Under the pieces are notes generated by a model. The model worked only from the letters and a program-made list of their open reading frames with translations, did not search any database and was not told the origin of the DNA. 64,000 nucleotides of DNA, taken from assembly GCA_002238645.1 (NCBI GenBank), contig MPMT01000006.1, positions 20,232-84,231 on the forward strand, given 5' to 3'. A program made the translations under genes and the position numbers. Numbering within the stretch: position 1 is the first letter of the stretch; every line of letters begins with the position of its first letter. The stretch is from Alphaproteobacteria bacterium bin52 (lineage in GTDB: Bacteria; Pseudomonadota; Alphaproteobacteria; Thalassobaculales; Thalassobaculaceae). Positions 1 to 9,637 of this stretch are shown here, one piece after another.

Positions 1-327
1 GTTCGCGCCGCCCGGGCGCTCGGGGTCGGTGACGCGGTGATCATGTTCCGCCACGTCCTGCCCAACGCCATGGTCGCGACACTGACCCTGATGCCGTTCA
101 TCCTGAGCGGCGCGGTCACGGCGCTGACATCGCTCGACTTTCTCGGTCTCGGCCTGCCACCCGGATCGCCGTCACTCGGCGAGCTGCTGAGCCAGGGCAA
201 ACGGAACCTTCAGGCCCCGTGGCTCGGCATTGCCGGGTTCTGCGTGCTGGCGCTGATGCTGAGCCTGCTGATCTTCATCGGCGAGGCGGTTCGTGACGCC
301 TTCGATCCCAGGAAGACCTTCGCGTGA
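1..327 (+). CDS. yejE: Peptide ABC transporter permease YejE, 3' part
   Basis: C-terminal 108 residues of an inner-membrane permease whose start lies before the window. The open frame runs from base 1 and begins inside the EAA loop that docks on the ATPase (ARALGVGDAVIMFRHVLPNA). After it come a transmembrane stretch, the phrase LDFLGLGLPPGSPSLGELL, a last transmembrane helix and the tail [15 protein letters not shown], all typical of YejE (microcin C / oligopeptide importer). Its stop overlaps the GTG start of the ATPase gene by four bases (GTGA), so the two are one operon and probably translationally coupled. Substrate is inferred from family only: short peptides. Confidence 0.9.
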   Translation, partial: VRAARALGVGDAVIMFRHVLPNAMVATLTLMPFILSGAVTALTSLDFLGLGLPPGSPSLGELLSQGKRNLQAPWLGIAGFCVLALMLSLLIFIGEAVRDAFDPRKTFA

Positions 328-1955
328 GCGCGTCCCTGCTCGCGATCCGTGACCTCGACGTCACCTTCCGGACCGAAGGCAACCCGGTCCTCGCCGTCAG
401 GGGCGGCGCGCTTTCGCTCGATCGCGGCGAGACGGTAGCCCTGGTCGGCGAGAGCGGATCGGGCAAGTCGGTCACGGCCCTGTCGGTGCTGCAGCTCCTG
501 CCCTACCCCGCCGCGGCCCACTCGCCGCGAAGCAGCATCACCCTCGAGGGGCAGGAACTGGTCGGGGCCGACGAGACGTTCCTGCGCAGCGTGCGGGGAA
601 ACCGCATCTCGATGATCTTCCAGGAACCGATGACCTCGCTCAACCCGCTGCACGTGATCGAGCGGCAGATCGGGGAGACACTGCGCCTGCACCGGGGGCT
701 CGGACCAGACGCAGCCCGGCGCCGGACGCTGGAACTGCTGGACCTCGTCGGGATCCGCGACCCCGGCAGCCGGTTGCCGGCCTACCCGCACCAGCTGTCG
801 GGCGGCCAGAGACAGCGGGTGATGATCGCAATGGCGCTTGCCAATGAGCCGGACCTGCTGATTGCCGACGAACCCACCACCGCGCTCGATGTGACCATCC
901 AGGCCCAGATCCTCGAGTTGCTGGCCCAGCTGCAACGCGACCTCGGAATGGCCATGCTGCTGATCACCCACGACCTCAACATCGTGCGCAAGATGGCCGA
1001 CCGTGTCTGCGTGATGACAGGCGGGGAGATGGTCGAGACCGGCGAGACCGGGACCGTCTTCGGGAACCCGTCACACGCCTACACCAGGCAACTGCTGGCC
1101 GCCGAGCCGACCGGTTCCCCCGATCCGGTACCGGAGGATGCGGAAACGGTGATGGAAACCCGAGACCTCAGGGTCTGGTTCCCGATCCAGCGCGGTATCC
1201 TCAAGCGCACCGTCGGACACGTGAAGGCGGTGGACGGGGTCACGGTCTCGATCCGCGAAGGCGAGACCGTCGGCGTGGTGGGCGAGAGCGGGTCGGGAAA
1301 GACCAGCTTCGGACTTGCCCTGCTGCGCCTGGTCTCGAGCGCAGGGCCGATCGTCTATTGCGGCAGCGACATCCAGGGCCTGCGGTTTCGCCAGACCCGT
1401 GAGCTGCGCCGGGAGATGCAGGTGGTCTTCCAGGACCCGTTCGGGAGTCTGAGCCCGCGCATGTCAATGGCGGAGATCATCGGCGAGGGCCTGCAGGTCC
1501 ATGCGCGGGACCTGCCGGCGGGTGAACGCGACCGGCGCATCGACGAGGCCATCGCCGAGGTCGGGCTCGATCCGGCTATGCGGGACCGCTACCCGCACGA
1601 GTTTTCCGGTGGACAGAGACAACGGATCTCGATCGCCCGGGCGGTGGTGCTGCGTCCGCGTCTGATCGTGCTGGACGAGCCGACGTCGGCGCTCGACCTC
1701 AGCGTGCAGGCCCGCATTGTCGACCTGCTTCGCAACCTGCAGGCGCGCCGTGGCCTCGCCTACCTGTTCATCAGCCATGACCTCAAGGTCGTGCGTGCGA
1801 TGAGCCACCGTATCCTGGTGATGCGTGACGGCGTGGTGGTGGAGGACGGCACCACCGGCGAGATCATCGGGCGTGCCCGCCATCCCTACACCCGCGCCCT
1901 GATGGCGGCAGCCTTCGAACTCGAGGCCCATGGCGGCGACGTGGTTCGCCACTGA
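324..1955 (+). CDS. yejF: Peptide ABC transporter, tandem ATPase YejF
   Basis: A 543-residue protein with two complete ABC ATPase domains in one chain, the hallmark of YejF. Domain 1 has Walker A GESGSGKS (about residues 42-49), signature LSGGQRQR (about 158) and Walker [13 protein letters not shown]. Domain 2 has GESGSGKT (about 320), FSGGQRQR (about 426) and [12 protein letters not shown]. It powers uptake of oligopeptides through the YejE permease encoded directly upstream, with which it overlaps by four bases. Start is GTG. All nucleotide-binding motifs are intact, so both sites look active. The yejA and yejB partners would lie upstream of the window. Confidence 0.93.
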   Translation: MSASLLAIRDLDVTFRTEGNPVLAVRGGALSLDRGETVALVGESGSGKSVTALSVLQLLPYPAAAHSPRSSITLEGQELVGADETFLRSVRGNRISMIFQEPMTSLNPLHVIERQIGETLRLHRGLGPDAARRRTLELLDLVGIRDPGSRLPAYPHQLSGGQRQRVMIAMALANEPDLLIADEPTTALDVTIQAQILELLAQLQRDLGMAMLLITHDLNIVRKMADRVCVMTGGEMVETGETGTVFGNPSHAYTRQLLAAEPTGSPDPVPEDAETVMETRDLRVWFPIQRGILKRTVGHVKAVDGVTVSIREGETVGVVGESGSGKTSFGLALLRLVSSAGPIVYCGSDIQGLRFRQTRELRREMQVVFQDPFGSLSPRMSMAEIIGEGLQVHARDLPAGERDRRIDEAIAEVGLDPAMRDRYPHEFSGGQRQRISIARAVVLRPRLIVLDEPTSALDLSVQARIVDLLRNLQARRGLAYLFISHDLKVVRAMSHRILVMRDGVVVEDGTTGEIIGRARHPYTRALMAAAFELEAHGGDVVRH

Positions 1956-1991
1956 CCGCCCGTGACCCTGACAACCGGGAAAGGACTCACA

Positions 1992-2924
1992 ATGCCGGTG
2001 GTGATGTTTCATGATGCGCTCGCCTCTCCCGATGCCTGGAGAGACGGTCTCGCGGCACGGATACCGGAGTTGGACTTCCGGGTCTGGCCGGATATAGGCG
2101 ATCCCGGAGAGATCGAGTTTGCGATGGTGTGGAACCTGCCGCCCGGCAGCTACGCGGGAATGACCGGCCTGCGCTGCATCTGTTCACTCGGACAGGGTGT
2201 CGATCACCTGTTCCTTGATCCCGACTTGCCACGCGACGTCCCGATCATGCGGCTGGTGGATCCGTGGATGTCGCAATCCATGACCGAGTGGATCCTGCTC
2301 AACCTGCTGTACTTCCACCGCCAGGGCCCGGAGTACGATGCGCTCGTCCGACAGCACCGGTGGCACGTGCTGCCGCCGCCGGAGACCTCGGAATGCCGGG
2401 TCGGCATCATGGGCCTGGGCGCACTCGGACTGCATGCCGCCCGCGCGATCTCCGGGCTCGGCTTCCCGACCGCGGGATGGGCGAGGACGGCGAGGACGGT
2501 CGACGGCGTGGAGGTGTATTCCGGGAACGGCCAGCTCACCGACTTCCTGGCGCGGACCGATGTCCTGTGCTGCCTGCTGCCGCTCACAGCGGCGACCCGC
2601 GGCATCATCAACACCGACACGCTGGCCCTGCTGCCCCGCGGCACCTTCGTCATCAATGCGGCCCGCGGCGCCCACATCGTGGACGAGGACCTGCTCGCGG
2701 CGCTCGACAGCGGCCAGGTTGCCGGCGCGGCACTCGACGTGTTCCACACCGAGCCCCTGCCCCCGGAACACGCGTACTGGGCCCACCCGGCGGTACGGGT
2801 CTGGCCGCATGTCTCCGCCCAGACCAACCCGGCAACCGCGCTGGAACAGGTTGCGGCCGCAATCAGGCGGGTCGCCGACGGACGGATTCCGGAAAACCTG
2901 GTCGACCCCACGCTCGGATACTGA
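1992..2924 (+). CDS. ghrA: Glyoxylate/hydroxypyruvate reductase A-like dehydrogenase
   Basis: 310-residue D-2-hydroxyacid dehydrogenase of the GhrA branch, which reduces glyoxylate and hydroxypyruvate with NAD(P)H in the cytoplasm. The Rossmann motif GIMGLGALGLHAA is near residue 137. The catalytic triad of the family is visible: Arg in NAARGAHIVDEDLL, Glu in FHTEPLP and His in WPHVSAQT. I chose the ATG at 1992 because AAAGGA lies seven bases upstream and the protein then opens with the usual beta-strand MPVVMFHD; a GTG at 1962 would add ten residues without a ribosome site. It follows the transporter genes by 36 bases and may be co-transcribed. The exact substrate is not fixed by sequence. 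Confidence 0.85.
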   Translation: MPVVMFHDALASPDAWRDGLAARIPELDFRVWPDIGDPGEIEFAMVWNLPPGSYAGMTGLRCICSLGQGVDHLFLDPDLPRDVPIMRLVDPWMSQSMTEWILLNLLYFHRQGPEYDALVRQHRWHVLPPPETSECRVGIMGLGALGLHAARAISGLGFPTAGWARTARTVDGVEVYSGNGQLTDFLARTDVLCCLLPLTAATRGIINTDTLALLPRGTFVINAARGAHIVDEDLLAALDSGQVAGAALDVFHTEPLPPEHAYWAHPAVRVWPHVSAQTNPATALEQVAAAIRRVADGRIPENLVDPTLGY

Positions 2925-2937
2925 TGGCCCGTGCGCT

Positions 2938-4287
2938 TCAGCCGAACCGGCTGCGAATCATGCCGTAGACGGCGCGCAGGGCCTGAGCCTCACCGCCTTC
3001 CGGCCGGCCCGGCCGGTCGGCCTGGTTGTAGGCAATGAGATCGATATGGGCCCAGGCGACATCCTCCTGCACGAAACGCTCCAGGAACAGTGCCGCGATG
3101 ATCGCGCCGCCAAGGCCGCCGGTGCCGGTGCTCGAGACGTCCGCCACCTTCGAGTCGATATGGCTGTGGTAGCCGGGCCACAGCGGCATCCGCCACAGCG
3201 GATCCTCCTGCTCCTCGCCGTTCTGCAGGATCTCGCCTGCAAGCGTGTCGTCGTTGCAGAACAGTGCCGGCAGGTCCGCTCCAAGCGCGACCCGGGCCGC
3301 TCCGGTCAGGGTCGCGTAGTCGACAATCATCTCCGGCCGCTCGCTTGCCGCTTCCGCCAGCGCGTCGGACAGGATCAACCGGCCCTCCGCATCGGTGTTG
3401 CCCACCTCGACGGTCAGCCCCTTACGGGTCCGCAGCACGTCGCGCGGCCTGAAGGCATCTCCGGAAATCGCGTTTTCCACCGCCGGGATCAGCACCCTGA
3501 GGCGAACCGGCAGCCCGGCTCCCATGATCATCCGTGCCAGTCCGAGCACCTGGGCAGCCCCGCCCATATCCTTCTTCATGTGCAGCATGCCGGCGGCCGA
3601 CTTGATGTCGAGCCCGCCGCTGTCGAAGCACACCCCCTTGCCGACGAGGGTTACAGCCGGATGTCCGGGTTCGCCCCACCGCATGTCGATGAGGCATGGC
3701 GGCCTCGCCGCCGCCCGGCCCACGGCGTGGATGCTCGGATAGTCTTGAACCAGCAGGTCGGCCCCTTCGATCACCGAGACCGAGGCGCCCGCGTCTTCGG
3801 CAACGGCTCGCGCGGTTTCGGCCAGTTCACGCGGGCCGAGATCGCATGCCGGTGTATTGATCAGGTCACGGACCAGGGCGATACCTGACGCGCAGCGCTC
3901 GACCTCGGCAAGGTCAACACCGGCCGGCACCACGAGCCGCGCTCCGGAGCGGGGCTTCGCGGCATACCGATCGAAGGCGTAACAGCCGAGCGACCAGCCG
4001 AGTGACCACAGCGTCGCCTGGTGCGCATCGAGGCCGGGTGCATCCACCCTGTAGTCACCTTCGGGCAGGCTTGCCGGCAGTCCGGCAAGGCTCCACATGT
4101 TCCGGGACGGGTCGAGCCCGACCAGGATCCCGGCGAGGCGCCCGGCCTCGTCGGGAACGAACCTGAATTCCCCTGGCCTGGCCTCGAACCCCGTCACTCG
4201 TGCCCAGCCGTTCCCGTCGGGCAGTTCACCCGCGAGCACCGGGACGATCGGAACGGCACCATCACCAGCGGTCCGGACCAGGTTCAT
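2938..4287 (-). CDS. Leucyl aminopeptidase family protein (M17)
   Basis: 449-residue cytosolic metallo-aminopeptidase of family M17, removing N-terminal residues from peptides with two metal ions. The C-terminal catalytic half holds the metal and active-site motifs GKGVCFDSGGLDIK and NTDAEGRLILSDAL. The N-terminal domain is shorter and more divergent than in PepA, as in the PepB-like alphaproteobacterial subgroup. Start ATG at 4287 is preceded by GGGGGAA; upstream in-frame starts give low-complexity sequence unlike the family. The gene is convergent with the upstream reductase, 13 bases apart, and divergent from the GST gene. Confidence 0.9.
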   Translation of the reverse strand: MNLVRTAGDGAVPIVPVLAGELPDGNGWARVTGFEARPGEFRFVPDEAGRLAGILVGLDPSRNMWSLAGLPASLPEGDYRVDAPGLDAHQATLWSLGWSLGCYAFDRYAAKPRSGARLVVPAGVDLAEVERCASGIALVRDLINTPACDLGPRELAETARAVAEDAGASVSVIEGADLLVQDYPSIHAVGRAAARPPCLIDMRWGEPGHPAVTLVGKGVCFDSGGLDIKSAAGMLHMKKDMGGAAQVLGLARMIMGAGLPVRLRVLIPAVENAISGDAFRPRDVLRTRKGLTVEVGNTDAEGRLILSDALAEAASERPEMIVDYATLTGAARVALGADLPALFCNDDTLAGEILQNGEEQEDPLWRMPLWPGYHSHIDSKVADVSSTGTGGLGGAIIAALFLERFVQEDVAWAHIDLIAYNQADRPGRPEGGEAQALRAVYGMIRSRFG

Positions 4288-4518
4288 GTCAGGTATTCCC
4301 CCGCGTTCTCGGCCTAACGTCTCTTCGAGACCCGCACAACATAGTGCTGGCCACCAAACCGCGCCAGAGCGTTCCCGCGGGTCGGAAGGCCCCGCCGGCG
4401 CTGCACCTTCCACGCACGCGTGGCTCGAACACGGAACCCCGCACGGTGCCAAGACTGTTGCGTTCGGGCATGGCTCGGGCTCAAATGCCGGCGCCGAACC
4501 GGGGGGAAGGAGTACGCG

Positions 4519-5178
4519 ATGGATGATCTTGTGCTGATCATCGGCAACAAGAACTATTCGTCATGGTCGCTGCGGGCATGGCTGTCGCTCTCGGCTGCCG
4601 GCGCCGTCTTCGAGGAGATTCTCGTCCCGCTTGATCAACCCAACACGCGCCAGGAAATCCTCAAGCACTGGCGCAACGGACGGGTCCCGATCCTGAAACA
4701 GGGTGACAACGTCGTCTGGGAAAGCCTGTCGATCTGCGAGTACGCCGCCGAACTGTTTCCCGAGGTCGGGCTGTGGCCGCAGGACATCCGCGCCCGCGCC
4801 ATCGCCCGCTCGCTCTGCTGCGAGGTCCACGCCGAGTTCAACTCCATCAAGACACACATGCCGATGAACATCCGCAGCCGCTTTCCGAACGAGGGGCGCA
4901 AGCCGGGTGTCCAGGATGACATCAACCGGATCACCGCGGTGTGGCGCCGCGCCCGCGAACGCTATGGACGCGACGGCGGCGGACCGTTCCTGTTCGGTCC
5001 GTTTACCAATGCCGACGCCATGTTCGCCCCGATGGTCAGCCGCATGCGCACCTACGCCGTCGAACTCGGCGACATCGAGACCGCCTACTCGGAAGCGGTC
5101 TGGTCCTACCCCCCGGTGCAGGAATGGGTGAGGGCGGCGCACGCGGAACCGTGGGTGATCGAGAACGCGGAGTTCTGA
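4519..5178 (+). CDS. Glutathione S-transferase family protein
   Basis: 219-residue GST. The N-terminal thioredoxin-like domain begins LVLIIGNKNYSSWSLRAWL, where the SSWSLR serine is the likely glutathione-activating residue, followed by the cis-Pro segment GRVPIL and the ESLSICEYAAE helix. The remainder is the all-helical substrate domain. ATG at 4519 is chosen because GGAAGGAG stands seven bases upstream. Role is inferred as detoxification or thiol metabolism; the substrate cannot be read. It is convergent with cbiB, 11 bases away. Confidence 0.88.
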   Translation: MDDLVLIIGNKNYSSWSLRAWLSLSAAGAVFEEILVPLDQPNTRQEILKHWRNGRVPILKQGDNVVWESLSICEYAAELFPEVGLWPQDIRARAIARSLCCEVHAEFNSIKTHMPMNIRSRFPNEGRKPGVQDDINRITAVWRRARERYGRDGGGPFLFGPFTNADAMFAPMVSRMRTYAVELGDIETAYSEAVWSYPPVQEWVRAAHAEPWVIENAEF

Positions 5179-5189
5179 GGCGCGGGCGT

Positions 5190-6176
5190 TCAGACGATCG
5201 AGACCGTGGCCAGAAGCAGCACCCCGGCTGCGAGAAGCGCGCAGGCGCCCGTGTAGAGAGCAAGCGCGTGCCTGATGTCCGGGGCTCCGAGTCCGGCACG
5301 TCCGTCGCCCATCCAGGCGTCGTCGATACGTACGCCGTCGTAGGACCGGGGACCGGCGAGCCTGAACCCGAGCGCTCCCGCCATCGCCGCCTCCGGCCAG
5401 CCGGCGTTGATCGACCGATGCCGGGCTGCGTCGCGCCATGCCGCCAAGACCCCGGACCGCCACGACGCTCCGGCGACGCCGGGAGCCGCGAGCGAGAGCA
5501 GCGCCGCTGACAGTCGCGCCGGTACCAGGTTTGCGAAGTCGTCGAGCCGTGCCGCCGCACCTCCAAAGGCCCGGAATCGGTCGGAGCGGTGCCCGATCAT
5601 GCTGTCGGCGGTATTGATCATCTTGCAGGCGACAATGCCGGGCAGACCAAGCACCAGGTACCAGAATACCGGGGCTACCACGGCATCGGAGAAGTTCTCC
5701 GCCAGTGATTCGACCGCGGCTCGGGAAACCGCTGCCTCGTCCAGCGAGGCCGGCGTGCGTCCGACAATATGGGCAACCGATCCCCGGGCAGCCTCGAGAC
5801 CGTCCGTTTCGAGTGCGCGCGCAACCCCGGCAACGTGGCGGTAGAGATCTTTCTGCGCAAGCAGGGCCGCGACACACGCCACCTCGATCAGCGTGCCTCC
5901 CGGCAGGTATGCCGCGGCAGCGGCCAGCGCCCAGCCAGCGCCCGCCGCCGCCGCGACCAGGATCAGGATCGCCAGCGTTCCCAGGATCCTGCGCTCGACT
6001 TCGGCCAGTGCCGGCCGGTTCCATGCCCGCTCGAAGCGGTCGACCATGCGCCCCATGAGCACCACGGGATGCGGGATGCGCCGCCATACCGCGTCAGGAT
6101 CCCCGATCAACGCATCCAGCACCAGGGCTGCGAAGAGGACCGGTGCATGGTCGACGGGCGTGAATGCTCCGGTCAC
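5190..6176 (-). CDS. cbiB: Adenosylcobinamide-phosphate synthase CbiB (CobD)
   Basis: 328-residue inner-membrane enzyme that attaches (R)-1-amino-2-propanol phosphate to adenosylcobyric acid in late cobalamin synthesis. Family signs are the N-terminal ALVLDALIGDP and RIPHPVVLMGRM, the EVERRILGTL segment, NFSDAVVAPVFWYLVLG, KMINTADSMIGHRSDRF and the late INAGWPEAAMAGALG motif, with several hydrophobic helices. It overlaps the 3' end of cobU by four bases (ATGA), so cobU and cbiB form one unit. It should work with the cobaltochelatase set encoded 36-45 kb away. Confidence 0.94.
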   Translation of the reverse strand: MTGAFTPVDHAPVLFAALVLDALIGDPDAVWRRIPHPVVLMGRMVDRFERAWNRPALAEVERRILGTLAILILVAAAAGAGWALAAAAAYLPGGTLIEVACVAALLAQKDLYRHVAGVARALETDGLEAARGSVAHIVGRTPASLDEAAVSRAAVESLAENFSDAVVAPVFWYLVLGLPGIVACKMINTADSMIGHRSDRFRAFGGAAARLDDFANLVPARLSAALLSLAAPGVAGASWRSGVLAAWRDAARHRSINAGWPEAAMAGALGFRLAGPRSYDGVRIDDAWMGDGRAGLGAPDIRHALALYTGACALLAAGVLLLATVSIV

Positions 6177-6706
6177 GCGTCGCTGCCGCCGTCCTGTTTG
6201 ACCAGGAGCGGGAGCCCCGCCACCATCATCACCACCGTTCCGGCGCCGCGGGCTATTTCCTGGTGCAGTTCTCCGAGCCGGTCGCGAAACCGCCTCCCGA
6301 GGGACGTTGCCGGCACCACGCCGAGCCCGACCTCGCTCGAGACCAGCAGCAGCTGTCCCTCGACACTGTCGATCGCCTCGAGCAGGGCGGCCGCCGGCGG
6401 TTCCGGCTCACACCCGGCGACCAGCAGGTTGGACAACCACATCGAGAGGCAGTCGACAAGCACCACCGTTCCGGCGGTGGCCTCCCGGCGCAGGGCCGCG
6501 GCCAGTTCCGTCGGTTCCTCGACCAGACGCCATCCCTGCCCGGCCCGGCGTTCGCGGTGACGCGCAATTCGCGCGCGCATCTCCCCGTCGCCGGCCCGCG
6601 CGGTGGCCAGGTAGACCGGGGCCAGGCCGGAGGCGAGAGCGAGTGACTCGCCGTAGCTGCTCTTGCCCGACCGCGCGCCTCCCAGAATGAGTGTGGACCG
6701 GGTCAT
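6173..6706 (-). CDS. cobU: Adenosylcobinamide kinase/guanylyltransferase
   Basis: 177-residue bifunctional enzyme (CobU/CobP) that phosphorylates adenosylcobinamide and activates it with GMP before nucleotide-loop assembly. P-loop GGARSGKSSYGE starts near residue 9. The guanylylated His lies in the family segment EMRARIARHRERR, followed by the typical GWRLVEEP. The end of the protein overlaps the cbiB start. First gene of the pair; I looked upstream for a cobalamin riboswitch and found only a stray GCTGCCCCCGC, without a B12 box. Confidence 0.94.
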   Translation of the reverse strand: MTRSTLILGGARSGKSSYGESLALASGLAPVYLATARAGDGEMRARIARHRERRAGQGWRLVEEPTELAAALRREATAGTVVLVDCLSMWLSNLLVAGCEPEPPAAALLEAIDSVEGQLLLVSSEVGLGVVPATSLGRRFRDRLGELHQEIARGAGTVVMMVAGLPLLVKQDGGSDA

Positions 6707-7002
6707 GCGTCAGGGGTTCCGGCACTCATCACGCCACTTGCCTCCACACGCCGACCTGTCGCACCGTCCGGAACCGTCCGCGCACGATCCTACCACGCCG
6801 GACCGCGGAACCTGAGCACCCGGAACGGGCTGCGGGACACGGCCTGCCCGGGCGCGTGCGGGGGCAGCCTGCGAGGCGAGTTTCCGGACAGTCATGGCTC
6901 GGGCTCGACACGACCCGCCAATCCCCGCACACTGGCGCAGGCAAGGCCGGAACCCGCGGGCACGCGTGCGGGACCAGTCGCCGGGAGGAAGGGAGGTCCG
7001 TG

Positions 7003-7884
7003 ATGGGAGGTGAACTCGATCAGAGCGCCATAGAGCGCTACCGCCGCACCGGTGCCCTGTCGCCGTTCCGGGTGTTCGACGAAGCAGAAGCCGCCCGGCT
7101 GCGAGGGGCGCTCGAGGCCGTCGAAGCCGAGCGCGGTCCGGTGTTTACCGAGAATCGGCCGCGACCGGGTGACATGATCCGCGGGTCCTACCGGTTCAAA
7201 AGCCACCTGCTGTTCCGATGGCTGGCCGAGGTGGTCCGCACCCCCCGCATCCTCGATCTGGTCGAGGATCTGATCGGGCCGGACATCCTGTGCTGGACCA
7301 CCCACTGGTTCATCAAGGAGGCCCATTCCCCGCAGTACGTGTCATGGCACCAGGACAGTCGGTACTGGGGTGTGGAGAGTGACCGCTTCGTCTCGGTGTG
7401 GCTGGCGCTCTCGCCCGCAACGCGCGCAAGCGGCTGCCTGCGCGTCCTGCCGGGGTCGCATCTCAAACCGCCCATGGAGCACGAGGACACCTGGTCCGAA
7501 CACAACATGCTCACCCGCGGCCAGTCGATCAACGGCATCGACGAGGCGCGGGCACTCGAACTCGAACTGGCCCCTGGCGAGGTTGCGTTGTTCGACTATC
7601 GCCTGGCGCACGCGTCGGCCCCCAACACCAGCGATGACCGGCGCATCGGCATCGGCATTCGCTACATCGCGCCCTCGGCCCGCCAGGTACAGGCCGACTG
7701 GGATTCGGCGTCGCTGGTCAGGGGAAGCGACCGTTTCGGTCACTTCGAACCCGAACCGGAACCGTCGTGCGACTTCGATCCGGTGGCGGTCGCATTCCAC
7801 GAGCGCGCCGACGCGGAACAGAGGAAGATCTACTACCAGGGTGCCACAACCGCGGGGGACCGGGACCATGCCGCTGCTGGGTAA
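7003..7884 (+). CDS. Phytanoyl-CoA dioxygenase (PhyH) family protein
   Basis: 293-residue Fe(II)/2-oxoglutarate oxygenase of the PhyH family. The metal-binding facial triad is visible as H-x-D in WHQDSRYWG and the distal His in YRLAHASAPN, with Arg in DDRRIGIGIRY for 2-oxoglutarate. The ATG at 7003 follows GGAAGGGAGG closely; a longer frame upstream is low-complexity. Its 3' end overlaps the next gene by 17 bases, so the two products may act together. The physiological substrate is unknown: the family hydroxylates acyl-CoAs, amino acids, phosphonates and natural products. Confidence 0.88.
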   Translation: MGGELDQSAIERYRRTGALSPFRVFDEAEAARLRGALEAVEAERGPVFTENRPRPGDMIRGSYRFKSHLLFRWLAEVVRTPRILDLVEDLIGPDILCWTTHWFIKEAHSPQYVSWHQDSRYWGVESDRFVSVWLALSPATRASGCLRVLPGSHLKPPMEHEDTWSEHNMLTRGQSINGIDEARALELELAPGEVALFDYRLAHASAPNTSDDRRIGIGIRYIAPSARQVQADWDSASLVRGSDRFGHFEPEPEPSCDFDPVAVAFHERADAEQRKIYYQGATTAGDRDHAAAG

Positions 7885-8551
7885 GGGCGTTGCCGCCATC
7901 TGGCACAACGTCGCCCCGTCGGCGCAGGCCGACTACAACCACTGGCATGTCCACGAACACGTGCCCGAACGTGTTGGTATACGGGGTTTCCTTCGTGGCC
8001 GACGCTACGGCCCGATCGACGCCAACCCGGAGTTCTTCCACTTCTACGAGACCGAGTCGCTCGAAACCCTCACGTCACCGGCCTACGTCGGGCGGCTCAA
8101 TACTCCAACCCCGTGGACCCGAAGGGTGGTCCCGAACCTGAAGGACAACAACCGGTCGCTCTGCCGGGTCGAGGCGTCCTTCGGGACCGGCCAGGGCGCG
8201 GCCATCCTCACCGGCCGGTTCGCAACCGCAGCCGGCGAACCGGATCCTGCGGCGTGGCTCGCGCACGAGGCACTGCCGGCACTGATCGGCAGCCCGGGGA
8301 TCGTCGCAGCCCACCTGCTGCGGGGTGACCTGGCGGCAAGCCACGTGCAGACGGAGGAAAAGGCGATGCGCGAGCGTGCCGACGCGGTGGCAGACGGCGT
8401 GTTCCTCATCGAGGCCGTGGAGGCGGGGCCCCTTGAGGAGCTTGTCGCCGGAACACTGTCACCCGCAGCACTCGCAACCCGCGGCGCGAGCGACGTCGCG
8501 CTCGGCACCTACCGGCTTCACTTCACGCTGTCGGACGGGGATCTCGCCTGA
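7868..8551 (+). CDS. Uncharacterised dimeric alpha/beta-barrel-like protein
   Basis: 227-residue soluble protein without a signal peptide. The first 110 residues look like a ferredoxin-fold, EthD-type dimeric barrel: a beta strand (GVAAIWHNV), the His-rich helix HWHVHEHVPERV, GIRGFLRGRRY, and a second strand FHFYETES. A second weaker repeat of the same plan follows. ATG at 7868 has GGGGGACCGGG just upstream. The gene starts inside the end of the PhyH oxygenase gene, implying coupled translation and a shared pathway. No catalytic function can be assigned; the histidine cluster near the start is the part most likely to matter. Confidence 0.7.
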   Translation: MPLLGKGVAAIWHNVAPSAQADYNHWHVHEHVPERVGIRGFLRGRRYGPIDANPEFFHFYETESLETLTSPAYVGRLNTPTPWTRRVVPNLKDNNRSLCRVEASFGTGQGAAILTGRFATAAGEPDPAAWLAHEALPALIGSPGIVAAHLLRGDLAASHVQTEEKAMRERADAVADGVFLIEAVEAGPLEELVAGTLSPAALATRGASDVALGTYRLHFTLSDGDLA

Positions 8552-8560
8552 AACGCAGAC

Positions 8561-9637
8561 CTACTCGCTGCTGCCCGAACTCCCGTTTCGGCCCTGCTGT
8601 TCCATCGCGCGTTCGCGCTGCACCTTCAGGTAGCCGGATGACAGCCGGTCGCCGTTCCAGCGTCCCATGGTCCACCACCGCTTCGCCTCTTCTTCGCTCC
8701 GGTCGACGCCGAACCCGCCCATGTACATGAAGCCGAGCATGCCCTGGGAAAACCCGTCCCCGGCCTCGGCTCCGCGTCGGAACCAGCTGACCGCCTCCTC
8801 AAGCTCACCCTTGTTCTGGTAGATCTGGCCCATGGTGCCGTAGGCCCTGGTCAGGCCGCCGTCTATGGCCATCCGGGCGAACTCTATCGCCTTGGCCTCG
8901 TCCTTCGGAACCACCTCGCCCTGGTTGTAGAGCAGGCTCAGATAGATCATGGCCTGGGTATCGCCGGTTTCCTCGGCTGCGCGGTGCAGCAACGCCATGC
9001 CTTCCTCCGCCTCGGCGTCGCCGGCGGACCGCTTCTGCAGGCCGAGGACCTTCATGGCGTAGGTGATCATCGCCTCGCTGTTGCCCTGATCGGCGAGATC
9101 CATGATGACCGTGCGCGCCCGCTGCGGGTTCTCGGGCCCGGCGCCACCGGGCAGGAACTCGAGCGCGGCTTGGATCCGGGCTGCCGCATCATCCGACTTC
9201 AGCGCCTGGATCAGCAGCAGCCAGGCTCCCTCGACATCCTTTTCCACCAGCTCGCCACGCGCATGGTAGCGGGCCAGCATCACCATCGCCGCCGCATGAC
9301 CGGCATCTGCCGCCTGTTCGATCAGCGCCACCCCGGCCTTTCGATCCTCCCTGGCGAAGGCGGCGTAGGCGCTGTGCACCATGACTTCCGTGTCCTGCGG
9401 CAATGCCGCACGGGCCGCGTCACACAGTCTTCCAGTCTCCCGGACGGCAGCCTGTACCCGTGCGTGTTCCTCCTCCGGCGCACCGGATTCGGTCGCACGG
9501 ATCCACTGGCGGACACGGTCAAGCGACTCCACGCATGCCGCCTTCTCGCCCGCGGCACGGGCAGTGGGGACCGTCGCCCACGTCGCAAGCACCGCACCCG
9601 CCAACAGGACGACACAGCCAGTTCTGCATCCGATCAT
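8561..9637 (-). CDS. Exported Sel1-repeat protein
   Basis: About 358 residues. An N-terminal signal peptide (hydrophobic core GCVVLLAGAVLATW, cleavage near ARAAG) is followed by a helical region and then Sel1-like repeats: AADAGHAAAMVMLARYHARGE, LADQGNSEAMITYAMKVLG, AAEETGDTQAMIYLSLLYNQGE, AIDGGLTRAYGTMGQIYQNKGE and GAEAGDGFSQGMLGFMYMGGFG. Such solenoids bind other proteins, here in the periplasm. I prefer ATG 9637, eight bases after GGGAG; ATG 9643 is the alternative. Convergent with the PhyH pair. The partner is unknown. Confidence 0.85.
   Translation of the reverse strand: MIGCRTGCVVLLAGAVLATWATVPTARAAGEKAACVESLDRVRQWIRATESGAPEEEHARVQAAVRETGRLCDAARAALPQDTEVMVHSAYAAFAREDRKAGVALIEQAADAGHAAAMVMLARYHARGELVEKDVEGAWLLLIQALKSDDAAARIQAALEFLPGGAGPENPQRARTVIMDLADQGNSEAMITYAMKVLGLQKRSAGDAEAEEGMALLHRAAEETGDTQAMIYLSLLYNQGEVVPKDEAKAIEFARMAIDGGLTRAYGTMGQIYQNKGELEEAVSWFRRGAEAGDGFSQGMLGFMYMGGFGVDRSEEEAKRWWTMGRWNGDRLSSGYLKVQRERAMEQQGRNGSSGSSE

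Noticed and set aside
2264..2968. Open frame of 234 codons on the plus strand inside the reductase gene
   Set aside because: Shifted reading of the GhrA-like gene; the true frame has all family motifs.
6841..7000. Possible cobalamin riboswitch before cobU (GCTGCCCCCGC on the minus strand near 6860-6870)
   Set aside because: The 11-mer matches the riboswitch core, but the preceding GGTG.AA.TCC element, the following ACTGT and the B12 box are all absent, so it is probably chance in GC-rich DNA.
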